Origin: Hominiventricola aquisgranensis
GTDB taxonomy: Bacteria > Bacillota > Clostridia > Lachnospirales > Lachnospiraceae
Direction of reading: 5' to 3'
Assembly (NCBI RefSeq): GCF_040096225.1
Contig: NZ_JBBMFC010000005.1
Coordinates: forward strand, 87,165-151,164
Length of the DNA stretch: 64,000 bases
In this document: positions 7,638 to 16,330 of the stretch, in pieces
Layout of the letters: every line of letters starts with the position of its first letter
Numbering within the stretch: the stretch's first letter is position 1
Notes under the pieces: generated by a model
The model's input: the letters and a program-made list of their open reading frames with translations, nothing else
The model's database searches: none
Told to the model about the DNA's origin: nothing
Translations under genes and position numbers: made by a program

Positions 7638-8951
7638 ATGTACAAAGAAATAGCAAAACTTATTTTATACCGCGACCTTGGCGAGGACAGCATTTTGTTG
7701 AAGCTGGGTGGAATCTTTGAAGATTTTGAACTGAACCGGGCCGGAAAGGCAGAACTGACCAAACGAATCTATGAACAGATGAAAGCGCTCTTAGACCTGT
7801 CCACCAAATATGGATTTGACAAGAACCTGTGGCACAACTATCTGACCTTTATCCTTCTGACCAACGAAAACTCTTTCAGCATGACCAGTGAAAAAGTCGG
7901 TGCCAACGATGGAACTGTCAACCATTTTGCAAAAGCAGATTTTGCCGTATTTAAGAAGCTGTTTGATTTTGATTTCGGACCGATTGAAGAGGCTCTTGGT
8001 ATCGATTGCTTCACTACTGTATGCAACTACAAAGCGATCCAGAAAAAAGAGCATATGTACAACCGGAATGTAAGTGAAAAAGTGCAGGCTGTCAGTCAGC
8101 AGATTGAGAACGCTGCCAACGAAGAAGACATTTTCCGCATCATCACTGATTTTTATGAGGCATATGGCGTTGGTATGTTCGGTCTGAACCGGGCTTTCCG
8201 TATCCGTCATCTGGACAATGACGTAGAATTTATCCCCATCAATAACACCGAGCGTGTGATGCTTGATGATCTGATCGGTTATGAGATCCAGAAGAAGAAA
8301 CTAGTAGATAATACCGAAGCATTTATCAAAGGGCTGCCTGCCAACAACGTGCTGCTGTGCGGTGACGCCGGTACCGGTAAATCCACCAGCATCAAAGCCC
8401 TGCTCAACGAATATTACGATCAGGGTCTGCGTATGATCGAGATCTACAAGCATCAGTTTCAGGATCTGTCCAATATCATCAGTCAGATCAAAAACCGGAA
8501 CTATCGCTTTATCATCTACATGGACGACCTTTCTTTCGAGGAATTTGAGATTGAGTACAAATTCCTCAAAGCAGTCATCGAAGGCGGTATGGAGACCCGC
8601 CCGGACAACGTGCTGATCTATGCCACCTCCAACCGCCGTCACCTGATCAAGGAGACATGGAATGACAGAGATGACATGGAGACCGATAACGGCATGCACC
8701 GTTCCGATACCATGCAGGAGAAGCTTTCCCTGGTTGCCCGCTTCGGTGTAACCATCTACTATGGAAAGCCAACCCCGAAAGAGTTCTTTACCATCGTCAA
8801 AGAACTCCGGAAACGCTACCCGGAGATCACCATGAGCGACGAAGAGCTCTGCGCAGAAGCCAATAAATGGGAACTGAGCCACGGTGGTGTCTCTGGAAGA
8901 ACTGCACAGCAGTTTATCAATTATATTGCCGGAAAATCTGCGGAGAAATAA
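7638..8951 (+). CDS. DUF815-family AAA ATPase
   Basis: Cytosolic P-loop ATPase of 437 residues. The N-terminal ~200 residues have no clear motif. The DUF815 domain (about 200-430) has Walker A GDAGTGKSTS, a Walker B-like IYMDDLSFEEFE, and the hallmark run LIYATSNRRHLIKE followed by LVARFGVTIYY. DUF815 proteins are common in Clostridia and proteobacteria and have no settled role. Similarity to AAA+ loaders is inferred from the fold only. GGAGAG precedes the ATG. It is separated from uppP by a terminator and followed by a large non-coding hairpin. Confidence 0.9.
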   Translation: MYKEIAKLILYRDLGEDSILLKLGGIFEDFELNRAGKAELTKRIYEQMKALLDLSTKYGFDKNLWHNYLTFILLTNENSFSMTSEKVGANDGTVNHFAKADFAVFKKLFDFDFGPIEEALGIDCFTTVCNYKAIQKKEHMYNRNVSEKVQAVSQQIENAANEEDIFRIITDFYEAYGVGMFGLNRAFRIRHLDNDVEFIPINNTERVMLDDLIGYEIQKKKLVDNTEAFIKGLPANNVLLCGDAGTGKSTSIKALLNEYYDQGLRMIEIYKHQFQDLSNIISQIKNRNYRFIIYMDDLSFEEFEIEYKFLKAVIEGGMETRPDNVLIYATSNRRHLIKETWNDRDDMETDNGMHRSDTMQEKLSLVARFGVTIYYGKPTPKEFFTIVKELRKRYPEITMSDEELCAEANKWELSHGGVSGRTAQQFINYIAGKSAEK

Positions 8952-8983
8952 TTCCTTTTTCTATATGTCCTCTGACAGCGGCA

Positions 8984-9119
8984 GATGAGTAATGCTCGTA
9001 TGAAGATCAAAAGACAGAATGTTCCGCATGTTCGTGTGAACCGGATTTAAAAGTCCATCTCACACGAACACGCAAGACATTCTGTCTTTTTTCAATTCAT
9101 ACAGCGCTATTACATCATC
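8984..9119. repeat. Large bulged hairpin, family sharing CTCGTATG/CATACAGCG
   Basis: A 136-nt segment folds on itself. The outer pairing is GATG with CATC, then the TAAT...GTATGAA side with TTCATAC...ATTA, then GACAGAATGT with ACATTCTGTC, then TGTTCGTGTGA with TCACACGAACA around a 20-nt apex. The stem is interrupted by an internal loop where CTC (8995-8997) faces AGCG (9103-9106). The same internal loop, flanked by GTATG/CATAC, recurs in the hairpin at 39773-39985. It fills most of the gap after the DUF815 gene. It is too long and too bulged for a plain terminator. Confidence 0.75.
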
Positions 9120-9149
9120 CACCCTCGTCAGGAAATTTACAGGCATCGA

Positions 9150-9186
9150 AAAACTGCCCCAACAGATTTTCCATCGGGGCAGTTTT
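9150..9186 (-). terminator. Terminator of the aminotransferase gene
   Basis: The stem AAAACTGCCCC / GGGGCAGTTTT (11 bp) is followed on the minus strand by a T run, 16 nt beyond the stop codon. Confidence 0.87.
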
Positions 9187-9201
9187 ATAAGCACTATATA
9201 T

Positions 9202-10485
9202 TTATTTCGTTTCCAGCAGCTTCTCCACGCTTGCGAGTTTTACGCACAGGGTGAACAGTTCTGCGGTGATCTTCAGTTCTTCCAGTGTTGGATAGGACGG
9301 AGCGATACGGATATTGGTGTCATGCGGATCCTTTTTGTACGGATAGGTTGCACCAACAGTAGTCAGTGTAACTCCAGCCTCTTTACATTTGTTGTAAATG
9401 GCTTTTGCACAGCCTTCCATGGAATCGAAGGAGATGAAATATCCGCCCAACGGTTTGGTCCAGGTTCCGATACCCAGTCCGCCCAGTTCGCGTTCCAGAG
9501 TCTCCAGTACCAGCTCAAATTTCGGACGCATGATATTTGCATGTTTTCTCATCTGCTCTTTAATGCCGTCCAGGTTCTTGAAATAACGTACATGACGAAG
9601 CTGGTTGATCTTGTCATGGCTGATGATCTGGATAGTCATAGATTTCTTCACCCAGTCAAGATTTGCCTTGGAGGCTGCCAGACAGCTGATACCTGCACCT
9701 GCAAAGCTGATCTTGGAAGTAGAAGCAAATTCCAGAACCATATCCTCTTTACCATTTGCCTTGCACATACCAAGGATCTCCGGCAAAGTGTCCTGTTTGT
9801 CCTCATAAAGATGATGTACGCAATATGCATTATCCCAGTATACTCTGAAATCCTCTGCTGCAGGACTTAAGTCTGCCATACGGCGGCATACTTCCTCAGA
9901 GTAAGTGATTCCCATAGGGTTCGTATACATCGGTACACACCAGATACCTTTGACTGCCGGATCTTTTACATACTCTTCCACCAGATCCATATCCGGTCCT
10001 TCCATGGTCATCGGAATGTTGATCATCTCGATACCAAAGTGCTCGGTAATAGAGAAATGACGGTCATATCCCGGAGCCGGACATAAGAATTTTACTTTTT
10101 CCAGACGGCACCACGGAGTGCTTCCCATAATACCATGTGTGTATGCACGGGAAATGCTGTCATACATTACATTCAGGCTGGCCGTACCAAATACGATCAC
10201 ATGCTCCGGATCCACGCCCAGCATATCTCCAAGAAGCTTTCTGGCACTGTAAATACCCTCCAGACATCCGTAGTTTCTGGTATCTACACCCTGATCATCC
10301 TTCATATCGCAATGACTGCTGAAAATATCCATCATAGGCATTGTCATATCAAGCTGATCCGTGGAAGGCTTTCCTCTGGACATGTCAAGCTTCAGACCTT
10401 TGCCCTTTGCATCCTCATATTTCTGAGTCAGTTCCTTTTTCAGTTCCAGCAATTCTTCTCTTCCAAGTTCACAATATGGTGTCAT
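9202..10485 (-). CDS. Aspartate aminotransferase, class I PLP enzyme of the PF12897 subgroup
   Basis: PLP-dependent transaminase that likely interconverts aspartate and oxaloacetate. The 427-residue protein opens with a helical YCELGREELLELKKEL segment and carries LDMSRGKPS near residue 38. The Schiff-base lysine is in STSKISFAGAG, and NIRIAPSYPTLEEL near the end holds the carboxylate-binding Arg. These features match the subgroup typified by the Corynebacterium aspartate transaminase (formerly annotated MocR-like) rather than classical AspC. GAGGAGGACATAAG precedes the ATG. Only 25 nt separates it from the upstream terminator-like hairpin. Aspartate supply would suit pyrB and purA in the same region. 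Confidence 0.85.
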   Translation of the reverse strand: MTPYCELGREELLELKKELTQKYEDAKGKGLKLDMSRGKPSTDQLDMTMPMMDIFSSHCDMKDDQGVDTRNYGCLEGIYSARKLLGDMLGVDPEHVIVFGTASLNVMYDSISRAYTHGIMGSTPWCRLEKVKFLCPAPGYDRHFSITEHFGIEMINIPMTMEGPDMDLVEEYVKDPAVKGIWCVPMYTNPMGITYSEEVCRRMADLSPAAEDFRVYWDNAYCVHHLYEDKQDTLPEILGMCKANGKEDMVLEFASTSKISFAGAGISCLAASKANLDWVKKSMTIQIISHDKINQLRHVRYFKNLDGIKEQMRKHANIMRPKFELVLETLERELGGLGIGTWTKPLGGYFISFDSMEGCAKAIYNKCKEAGVTLTTVGATYPYKKDPHDTNIRIAPSYPTLEELKITAELFTLCVKLASVEKLLETK

Positions 10486-10510
10486 CTTATGTCCTCCTCT
10501 TTATAAAAAT

Positions 10511-10530
10511 GGGGCTGTAAATACAGCCCC
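10511..10530 (-). terminator. Terminator-like hairpin between the HD gene and the aminotransferase gene
   Basis: The stem GGGGCTGTA / TACAGCCCC (9 bp, 2-nt loop) is followed by ATTTTTA on the minus strand. It begins right at the HD stop codon and ends 25 nt before the next ATG. No promoter fits between, so it probably acts as a partial terminator within one transcription unit. Confidence 0.7.
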
Positions 10531-11151
10531 CTAAATGAGATCCTCATGAAATACTCTGCGAATCAGTCGATCATATTCCTTCCAGGCCGGATATTCTTCC
10601 AATTCCCGCAAAACTTCTGCTGTCTGACGATAAAGCCAGCCATGCATCTTCTTGTCTTTCTGGTGAAACCGTTCCCATACCTGATCACCAATACTGGTCA
10701 CATCCCGCTCAATTGCTCTGAGGTTGGAAAGCTTGTCCGCCAATGCCAGTATTCTGGCATTCCGATCTGCCTTGTCTCTCAGGAATGTAAGCATCTCCTG
10801 CTTACGAACCAGCCAGGTCTCCTCTGCCGGCAGATCCCGACGCTTATCCTCGGTCTCATAACCTACGTAGGCGGCGATCCGTTCTCCGAAATACTGTTCC
10901 ACCTCTTCCAGCGTAACAGGCGTGTCCTCCACTACATCATGAAGCACCGCCGCTGCGATCAGTTCTTCATCATCTGTCAGTTCAGATACGATCGCTGCTG
11001 CTTCAATCGGATGAGAAAGATATGGAATCCGACTTCCTTTTCTATGTGCTCCCTGATGAGCAATCGCTGCAAATACTACAGCCTTCTCATACAATGGCAG
11101 CCCGCTGTCCGAAAGCATCTGATTCATCTGTTCTGACATTTCTGTTGTCAT
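10531..11151 (-). CDS. Small HD-domain (p)ppGpp hydrolase-like protein
   Basis: The 206-residue protein has a single HD metal-dependent hydrolase domain. The signature is intact: AHQGAHRKGSRIPYLSHP near residue 31, then LHDVVEDTPVTLEEVEQYFG, and later LADKLSNLRAI. This is the RelA/SpoT hydrolase pattern without a synthetase, TGS or ACT domain, so it resembles small alarmone hydrolases or Mesh1, which remove the 3'-pyrophosphate of (p)ppGpp; Mesh1 can also act on NADPH. Substrate is inferred. It precedes the aspartate aminotransferase with only a leaky terminator between. Confidence 0.85.
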   Translation of the reverse strand: MTTEMSEQMNQMLSDSGLPLYEKAVVFAAIAHQGAHRKGSRIPYLSHPIEAAAIVSELTDDEELIAAAVLHDVVEDTPVTLEEVEQYFGERIAAYVGYETEDKRRDLPAEETWLVRKQEMLTFLRDKADRNARILALADKLSNLRAIERDVTSIGDQVWERFHQKDKKMHGWLYRQTAEVLRELEEYPAWKEYDRLIRRVFHEDLI

Positions 11152-11254
11152 TCCTCTAACACCCGTTACCCTTCAAACCCCAATTTCGTACCTAAATATA
11201 TCACAGGTGTTTTCAAATGGCAACCCTATTTTTCGGATAAATGCCTGTATATCC

Positions 11255-11455
11255 TTATTTTTCGGACAAGTGACCATAAAAAGAGATCAGATATAAGCCA
11301 CAGATTCCAACCAGTCCATAAATGATCCTGGACAGCCAGGTCATATTTCCAAACAGCCAGGCAACCAGATCAAAACTGAAGAACCCGATCAGTCCCCAGT
11401 TGATTGCCCCAATGATCGTAATGGTAAGCGCAAAACAGTCCAGACCTTTATTCAT
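11255..11455 (-). CDS. DUF378 small membrane protein
   Basis: A 66-residue protein with two membrane helices (about 8-30 and 40-60). The pattern AINWGLIGFFSFDLVAWLFG and a C-terminal IYGLVGICGLYLI match DUF378, a widespread family of unknown function. AGGAGG lies 6 nt before the ATG. It stands alone between the HD gene and lrp. Confidence 0.88.
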   Translation of the reverse strand: MNKGLDCFALTITIIGAINWGLIGFFSFDLVAWLFGNMTWLSRIIYGLVGICGLYLISFYGHLSEK

Positions 11456-11524
11456 AACAGTCTACCTCCTTTTGCACCTAGTATATCCAGACCACTTTAT
11501 CTTATGCGTGACTCCACTCCAGAC

Positions 11525-11977
11525 TTATTGTGCTTCTGCCATGGCAGTGGTTCCACATTTGATCTCTTTCAGTACAAAATATGTTTTTGTATTGGATACG
11601 CCTTTAATGCTTTTGATGATCCGATGAAGCTGCTCCAGTGTCTCCGATGATTTTGTCTGGATCTTCAGCATAAAATCATAGTCACCGGTGAGATAATCGC
11701 AGGCTACGATGCTCGGGTTATCATGCATGACTTTTGTAAATTCATCGTAATACTTTGGATGTTCCAGCGAAACTTCCATGAGTGCTGTCACATCATTACC
11801 TATTTTATGCTGATCTGCAACAACTGTATACTGTCTGATGATTCCATTCCGCTCCAGTTTTCGGATTCGCTCGATCACAGCAGCCACTGAAAGATGCACT
11901 GTCTGACTGATCTCCGTTGCAGACTGCCTTGAATTCTCACTGAGACATTTTAAAATACTACGATCCATGCTATCCAT
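11525..11977 (-). CDS. Lrp/AsnC-family transcription regulator
   Basis: A feast/famine regulator of about 151 residues. An N-terminal AsnC-type helix-turn-helix (MDRSILKCLSENSRQSATEI then AAVIERIRKLERNGII) is followed by a RAM ligand domain ending KGVSNTKTYFVLKEIK. The start is set at the ATG at 11977 because AGGAGG lies 7 nt upstream; an earlier in-frame ATG at 12043 lies inside the leader hairpin. Ligand is presumably an amino acid. A promoter at 12070-12098 and a terminator-like hairpin in the leader suggest control before translation begins. Confidence 0.92.
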   Translation of the reverse strand: MDSMDRSILKCLSENSRQSATEISQTVHLSVAAVIERIRKLERNGIIRQYTVVADQHKIGNDVTALMEVSLEHPKYYDEFTKVMHDNPSIVACDYLTGDYDFMLKIQTKSSETLEQLHRIIKSIKGVSNTKTYFVLKEIKCGTTAMAEAQ

Positions 11978-12011
11978 ATTCATTCCTCCTGCACTAAAAT
12001 CAATGCAAAAA

Positions 12012-12041
12012 GGGCATGGAAAACCAATCATTTCCATGCCC
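12012..12041 (-). promoter_or_regulatory. Attenuator-like hairpin in the lrp leader
   Basis: A perfect 11-bp stem, GGGCATGGAAA / TTTCCATGCCC, with an 8-nt loop is followed on the minus strand by TTTTT. It lies between the lrp promoter and the lrp ATG. It could be an intrinsic terminator acting as attenuator, or a palindromic binding site for Lrp itself. Confidence 0.65.
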
Positions 12042-12069
12042 ATTCATGTACATTTTTTAATTTTTATCT

Positions 12070-12098
12070 ACTATACAATAATTTTTTTTGTTATGCAA
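12070..12098 (-). promoter_or_regulatory. Promoter of lrp
   Basis: On the minus strand TTGCAT and TATAGT are separated by 17 nt in an AT-rich stretch. Predicted transcription starts near 12063, giving a leader of about 85 nt that contains the hairpin. Confidence 0.65.
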
Positions 12099-12133
12099 GA
12101 GATATTTTCCACAATTTTCAAAAAAATGATGGA

Positions 12134-12391
12134 TTATCCTCTATGAAACAACGAAAATCCCTTCTTTTCATAAGGTTCCGTCTTCATATCCAGCACATCG
12201 TAACCGGAAGCCTCGATAACTGCTTTCAGCTTATCCGCATCAAGCTCCGTCTCTGAAATGATCTCCGTTCTTCCTTTACTGTGGGAAGATGTTACTTTTT
12301 TCACCTGGAATGCTTTTCTTACTGCATCATTTACATGAGCCTCACACATTCCGCATGCCATTCCATCTACATCTAATGTGATCTTATACAT
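12134..12391 (-). CDS. Heavy-metal-associated (HMA) domain protein
   Basis: An 85-residue ferredoxin-like metal-binding protein. The metal motif is GMACGMCEAH, a variant of the GMxCxxC site of copper chaperones. A beta-alpha-beta pattern follows, and the C-terminal tail (EPYEKKGFSLFHRG) is basic and not part of the domain. The start is placed at the second of two adjacent ATG codons because AGGAGG is 6 nt away; an upstream ATG coincides with the ribosome site. No P-type ATPase is nearby, so the partner is unknown. Copper binding is inferred from the family. Confidence 0.85.
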   Translation of the reverse strand: MYKITLDVDGMACGMCEAHVNDAVRKAFQVKKVTSSHSKGRTEIISETELDADKLKAVIEASGYDVLDMKTEPYEKKGFSLFHRG

Positions 12392-12459
12392 CATATGCCT
12401 CCTCATAAGCCGACTTCATTCAGTAAGTCTACTCTAACACTTTCCAGTTCTCTCGTCAA

Positions 12460-13053
12460 TCAGCTTTTCTTTGGAAGTTCATCGATCAGTTTCTCGATCA
12501 CCTGCTTCTTCACATACACATCAAAGCTCAGCAGACAGATAAAGGAAAAGATTCGAAGAAACTCCTGGTCCTCCGCTTCTGCTTCCGGGAAGATGCGGGA
12601 TGCAGTCTCATACTTCTCCGTCACGTCCTGCTTCATCTTCTCCACCTGTTCTTTTTCCAGACTGAAGACTTCCTCATAGATGGACTGCATGTTCATCTCT
12701 CCATCCTTATGGAAATACCGCTGGGTCAACGGTTCCAGCAGACTCTGGATATCGCCGATGGACAGAATGGATTTGTAATAATAAATATAGATCAGAAGCA
12801 GCAGATGCTCCTTGGAATATTTCTTCTTATCTGGTGCCGGCAGCAGATGATTCTTCGCATAATTATTAATCATAGTCTTGGTCAGAATCTTATCATCCGG
12901 ATACCGCTTGGATGACTGCAGGTGTTCTTCCATAAAAGTCGTCACCTGATCCATGTAAAGATCGATATTCGGAATCTCCGTCGGTTTAATATAATCGATC
13001 CTCTCAAGGCTTGAGAGGATACTGTTTAAGATATTTTCAGAATCAATGGTCAT
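12460..13053 (-). CDS. DUF1836 protein
   Basis: A 197-residue soluble protein. The PNIDLYMDQVTTFMEEHL motif near residue 28 and ILTKTMINNYAKNHLLP near 56 are the DUF1836 signature, which resembles a MerR-like winged-helix start. The C-terminal half is helical and acidic. Function is not established; a regulatory role is only a guess from fold. It has its own promoter (13075-13103). Confidence 0.85.
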   Translation of the reverse strand: MTIDSENILNSILSSLERIDYIKPTEIPNIDLYMDQVTTFMEEHLQSSKRYPDDKILTKTMINNYAKNHLLPAPDKKKYSKEHLLLLIYIYYYKSILSIGDIQSLLEPLTQRYFHKDGEMNMQSIYEEVFSLEKEQVEKMKQDVTEKYETASRIFPEAEAEDQEFLRIFSFICLLSFDVYVKKQVIEKLIDELPKKS

Positions 13054-13074
13054 TTTTCTCTCACCTCATGATTC

Positions 13075-13103
13075 ATTATATAGTATTCAAAACTACATAA
13101 CAA
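13075..13103 (-). promoter_or_regulatory. Promoter of the DUF1836 gene
   Basis: Minus-strand TTGTTA and TATAAT with a 17-nt spacer lie 22 nt before the start codon. The rest of the 210-nt gap up to yerC shows nothing except the yerC terminator. Confidence 0.6.
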
Positions 13104-13216
13104 GTTTTTTTTGTAATTTGTGAGTTTTTTCCATCAGGATCATGTATATCTTTCCATCTGACGGGTATACTGTAAATGTACCAAAGAGAAGTTGAATACT
13201 TATCCTCCCCTTTGAA

Positions 13217-13256
13217 AAGATCCGCCTGCTGTGCTCTCACACAACAGGCGGATCTT
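13217..13256 (-). terminator. yerC terminator
   Basis: Arms AAGATCCGCCTG and CAGGCGGATCTT (12 bp) with an inner TGTG/CACA pairing are followed by TTTTC on the minus strand, 8 nt after the stop codon. Confidence 0.88.
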
Positions 13257-13263
13257 ACGTTAT

Positions 13264-13575
13264 CTATTCTTTTGTGTCTTTTTGTTCTTCTGCTTCCATT
13301 CTCCGGAATACCATGTCATATCCATCATTGCCATAATTCAATGATCGGTTCACACGGCTGATCGTAGCGGTGGATGCACCTGTCCGCTCTGCAATCTCAA
13401 GATAAGTCTTCTTCTCTCTCAGGAGTCTGGCCACTTCAAATCTCTGTGCCAGTGACTGGATCTCATTGATCGTGCACACATCTTCAAAAAATGTGTAGCA
13501 CTCATCCATATCCTGAAGACTTAGGATTGCCTGAAACAAACCATCCGTAGATTCGTTACGAATATTTTTACTCAT
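13264..13575 (-). CDS. yerC: YerC/TrpR-like DNA-binding protein
   Basis: A 103-residue protein of the YerC/YecD family in the TrpR superfamily. The helix-turn-helix is at about residues 60-82: KKTYLEIAERTGASTATISR followed by VNRSLNYGNDGY. Family members are predicted repressors; targets are not established. AGGAGG-like sequence precedes the ATG. It is followed by a strong terminator and preceded by the PHP phosphatase with a gap of about 70 nt. Confidence 0.92.
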   Translation of the reverse strand: MSKNIRNESTDGLFQAILSLQDMDECYTFFEDVCTINEIQSLAQRFEVARLLREKKTYLEIAERTGASTATISRVNRSLNYGNDGYDMVFRRMEAEEQKDTKE

Positions 13576-13647
13576 GTCCTGCCTCCTGACTTTATTATCT
13601 GACTATGCCATTTTAGCACAGTAAAATCATAAAGTCCAGCCGTTTTT

Positions 13648-14370
13648 CTATACTTTCTGATACTTATTGATAAATGGATACAGCTTCTCCCGGTCTGTAT
13701 TGACCACCAGTTCTTCCGGGAACCCTGTCTCTTTGATCACGTCAAGAGCAAGCTCATGATTCAGGATATCCTCATAATAATGAGCATCGCTTCCCATGAC
13801 AATGGGCACCTGATATTTCTTGCAGAGACGCAGCATCTCCATATCGTTTTCCCTGGCATTCTGACGGGTACAGCGGGGATTCAGTGAGTTATTGTTAAGC
13901 TCCAGCAGTGTATGATATTCTTTTGCCGCCTGAACGACTGCTTCCATGTCAACCATATATCTTCCATCATCCGGATGTCCGATAATATTGATATGTGGAT
14001 TTTTCATGGCGCTGATCAGGCACTGAGTATTATACTCCCGGCTTCCCGGCTGAATACATGGTTTGTGAAGGCTGGCGATCGTCACATCCATATCTCCCAG
14101 ATGTGGTTCTTCCAGATCCACCGTTCCATATTCATCCAGAATATTCAGTTCCACGCCAAGCAGCAGTTCCAGATCGCCATGCTTCCTTGGAACCACCTTC
14201 AGATTATGAAAATAAAAATCTGTGCAGGTTCCCTTCATGCGCGGTGCATGCTCTGTGATTCCATATACATCCAGTCCCTTATTCTGTGCCTCATGAATCA
14301 TCTCCATCATGGTATTGTACGCATGACCACTGGCGATGGTATGAGTATGCAGGTCTAATACATCTCTCAT
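13648..14370 (-). CDS. PHP-domain phosphatase (YcdX-like)
   Basis: A 240-residue metal-dependent phosphatase. PHP motifs in order: DLHTHTIASGHAY near residue 6 (metal HxH), ITEHAPRMKGTC near 39, GVELNILDEYG near 73, IASLHKP near 98, and C-terminal GSDAHYYEDILNHE. The set matches YcdX-like phosphoesterases with a trinuclear site. Substrate unknown. It lies 12 nt after the HAD gene stop, so the two phosphatases form an operon with purA upstream. Confidence 0.9.
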   Translation of the reverse strand: MRDVLDLHTHTIASGHAYNTMMEMIHEAQNKGLDVYGITEHAPRMKGTCTDFYFHNLKVVPRKHGDLELLLGVELNILDEYGTVDLEEPHLGDMDVTIASLHKPCIQPGSREYNTQCLISAMKNPHINIIGHPDDGRYMVDMEAVVQAAKEYHTLLELNNNSLNPRCTRQNARENDMEMLRLCKKYQVPIVMGSDAHYYEDILNHELALDVIKETGFPEELVVNTDREKLYPFINKYQKV

Positions 14371-14382
14371 CTTCTGTGTCCT

Positions 14383-14979
14383 TTACAATAAAGTCTCCAG
14401 TTCTTTCTTCGCCTGCTCCTGGCTGGTCACAACAATGCCCGCAATACCAAGAGCCTGCGCTGCCTCTACATTTCGCACTGTATCATCCAGGAATACACAC
14501 TCCTCTGCCTTCAGACCATACCGGTCCAGCAGTGTCTGATAAATGGCCGGATCCGGCTTTGCCAGATGAACCGTATAGGACATGATGCCGCCGTCCATAT
14601 GCGACAGGAAAGACAGTTCCTTTGATGCTTCCCTGCGGATCCGTTCACCATAGTTGGACAGATAATAGGTGTGATAGCCTCTGGCTTTCAGAGACTCGAT
14701 CCAGTCCACAGAGCCTTCATACTCGCGGACGATCGTGCTTAAATCACTGAATACCAGACGGATCTCCTGCTCCAGCTCCGGCGTATGCGCCACAAACTGT
14801 TCCAGAATATCCTCATCGCTCTCCAGCCCCAGGTCAAGCTTTGGCCAGATGGGACCAAGCATCATCGCCTGGGCGATGCGGTCTGCTTTTTCCCCCTGGA
14901 ATCCAAATCTTGCAATGTGATCCTTCCAGCAAAAATCAAGAAGCACGTTTCCAATATCGAAAATCACATTTTTGATCAT
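14383..14979 (-). CDS. HAD-superfamily phosphatase (YihX-like)
   Basis: A 198-residue HAD subfamily IA hydrolase. Motif I is FDIGNVLLDF (nucleophile D8, acid-base D replaced by N in the DxxxD/N pattern common in YihX-like members), motif II is YLSNYG, and motif III/IV is KPDPAIYQ with ECVFLDDTVRN. YihX-type enzymes dephosphorylate alpha-glucose-1-phosphate, but substrates vary widely. It lies 15 nt downstream of purA and 12 nt upstream of the PHP gene. Confidence 0.88.
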   Translation of the reverse strand: MIKNVIFDIGNVLLDFCWKDHIARFGFQGEKADRIAQAMMLGPIWPKLDLGLESDEDILEQFVAHTPELEQEIRLVFSDLSTIVREYEGSVDWIESLKARGYHTYYLSNYGERIRREASKELSFLSHMDGGIMSYTVHLAKPDPAIYQTLLDRYGLKAEECVFLDDTVRNVEAAQALGIAGIVVTSQEQAKKELETLL

Positions 14980-14994
14980 AAGATGATCCTCTGC

Positions 14995-16278
14995 TTATTT
15001 ATTTCTGTAGATAATATCGTCACGTCCCGGTCCGTTGGAGATCATCGTGATCGGGCACTCGATCTGTTTCTCGATAAACTCGATATATTTACGGCAGTTC
15101 TCCGGCAGATCCTCATATTTCTTGATGCCACGGATATCGCATTTCCATCCCGGAAGAGTCTCGTATACCGGTTTTGCTTTCTCCAGCAGATAGGTGGTCG
15201 GGAAATCTGTCGTTACTTCGCCATCAATGTCGTATCCGACACATACCGGGATCTCATCCAGATAGCCCAGTACATCCAGTACGGTAAATGCTACGTCAGT
15301 TGCTCCCTGCAGACGGCATCCGTATTTGGAAGCCACACAGTCGAACCATCCCATTCTTCTCGGACGTCCGGTAGTTGCACCGAACTCTCCGCCGTCTCCA
15401 CCGCGGCGTCTCAGCTCATCAGCCTCGTCACCAAAGATCTCGCTGACAAATGCACCTGCTCCAACTGCACTGGAGTAAGCCTTGGAGACTGCGATGATCT
15501 GTTTGATCTCATATGGCGGAATACCTGCTCCGATGGCACCATAAGCTGCCAGAGTGGAAGAAGAAGTAACCATCGGATAGATTCCATGATCCGGATCCTT
15601 CATGGTTCCCAGCTGGCCTTCCAGCAGGATGTTCTTTCCTTCTTTGATCGCTTTCCACAGATAAGCAGATACATCACATACATACGGCTCTACCATCTTC
15701 TTGTATTCCATCATCTCTTCGTAGATATCCTCTGCCTTCAGAGCCGGTGCATGGTACAGATGCTCCAGAATAACATTTTTCTGAGCCAGTACACTGTTAA
15801 TCTTCTCCATCAGATCTTCTTTGCTTCTGAACAGCTCGCTCACCTGGAAGCCGATCTTTGCATATTTGTCTGAATAGAACGGTGCGATACCGGACTTGGT
15901 GGATCCGAAGGACTTTCCTGCCAGACGCTCCTCTTCCAGTTTATCAAAAAGAATATGATAAGACATTACCATCTGAGCACGATTGGAGATCAGGATCTTC
16001 GGCGCCGGTACTCCTCTGTCCACAATGCCTTTTAACTCATTGAAAAACACCGGAATGTTCAGTGCCACACCATTTCCAATGACGCTGGTGGTGTGTCCGT
16101 AAAAGATTCCTGAAGGAAGTGTATGCAGTGCAAATTTACCATAGTTATTAACAATGGTATGTCCCGCATTTGCTCCACCCTGGAACCGGACGATGATATC
16201 AGACTCCTGGCCAAGCATATCTGTGATCTTTCCTTTGCCTTCGTCTCCCCAGTTTGCTCCTACTACTGCTCTTACCAT
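14995..16278 (-). CDS. purA: Adenylosuccinate synthetase
   Basis: GTP-dependent ligation of IMP with aspartate, first step from IMP to AMP. The N-terminus is MVRAVVGANWGDEGKGKITD with the GDEGKGK P-loop, then RFQGGANAGHTI. Further motifs are LLEGQLGTMKDPDHG and GEFGATTGRPRRMGW. The start is taken at 16278 because GGAGG is 8 nt upstream. An in-frame ATG 26 codons earlier lies within the hairpin-rich leader and would add residues unlike the family. Length is 427. HAD and PHP phosphatase genes follow closely. Confidence 0.96.
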   Translation of the reverse strand: MVRAVVGANWGDEGKGKITDMLGQESDIIVRFQGGANAGHTIVNNYGKFALHTLPSGIFYGHTTSVIGNGVALNIPVFFNELKGIVDRGVPAPKILISNRAQMVMSYHILFDKLEEERLAGKSFGSTKSGIAPFYSDKYAKIGFQVSELFRSKEDLMEKINSVLAQKNVILEHLYHAPALKAEDIYEEMMEYKKMVEPYVCDVSAYLWKAIKEGKNILLEGQLGTMKDPDHGIYPMVTSSSTLAAYGAIGAGIPPYEIKQIIAVSKAYSSAVGAGAFVSEIFGDEADELRRRGGDGGEFGATTGRPRRMGWFDCVASKYGCRLQGATDVAFTVLDVLGYLDEIPVCVGYDIDGEVTTDFPTTYLLEKAKPVYETLPGWKCDIRGIKKYEDLPENCRKYIEFIEKQIECPITMISNGPGRDDIIYRNK

Positions 16279-16330
16279 AATATAATGTTCCTCCATTTCG
16301 CAGGTTTTTCCTGCTTTGTACATACTAAAG

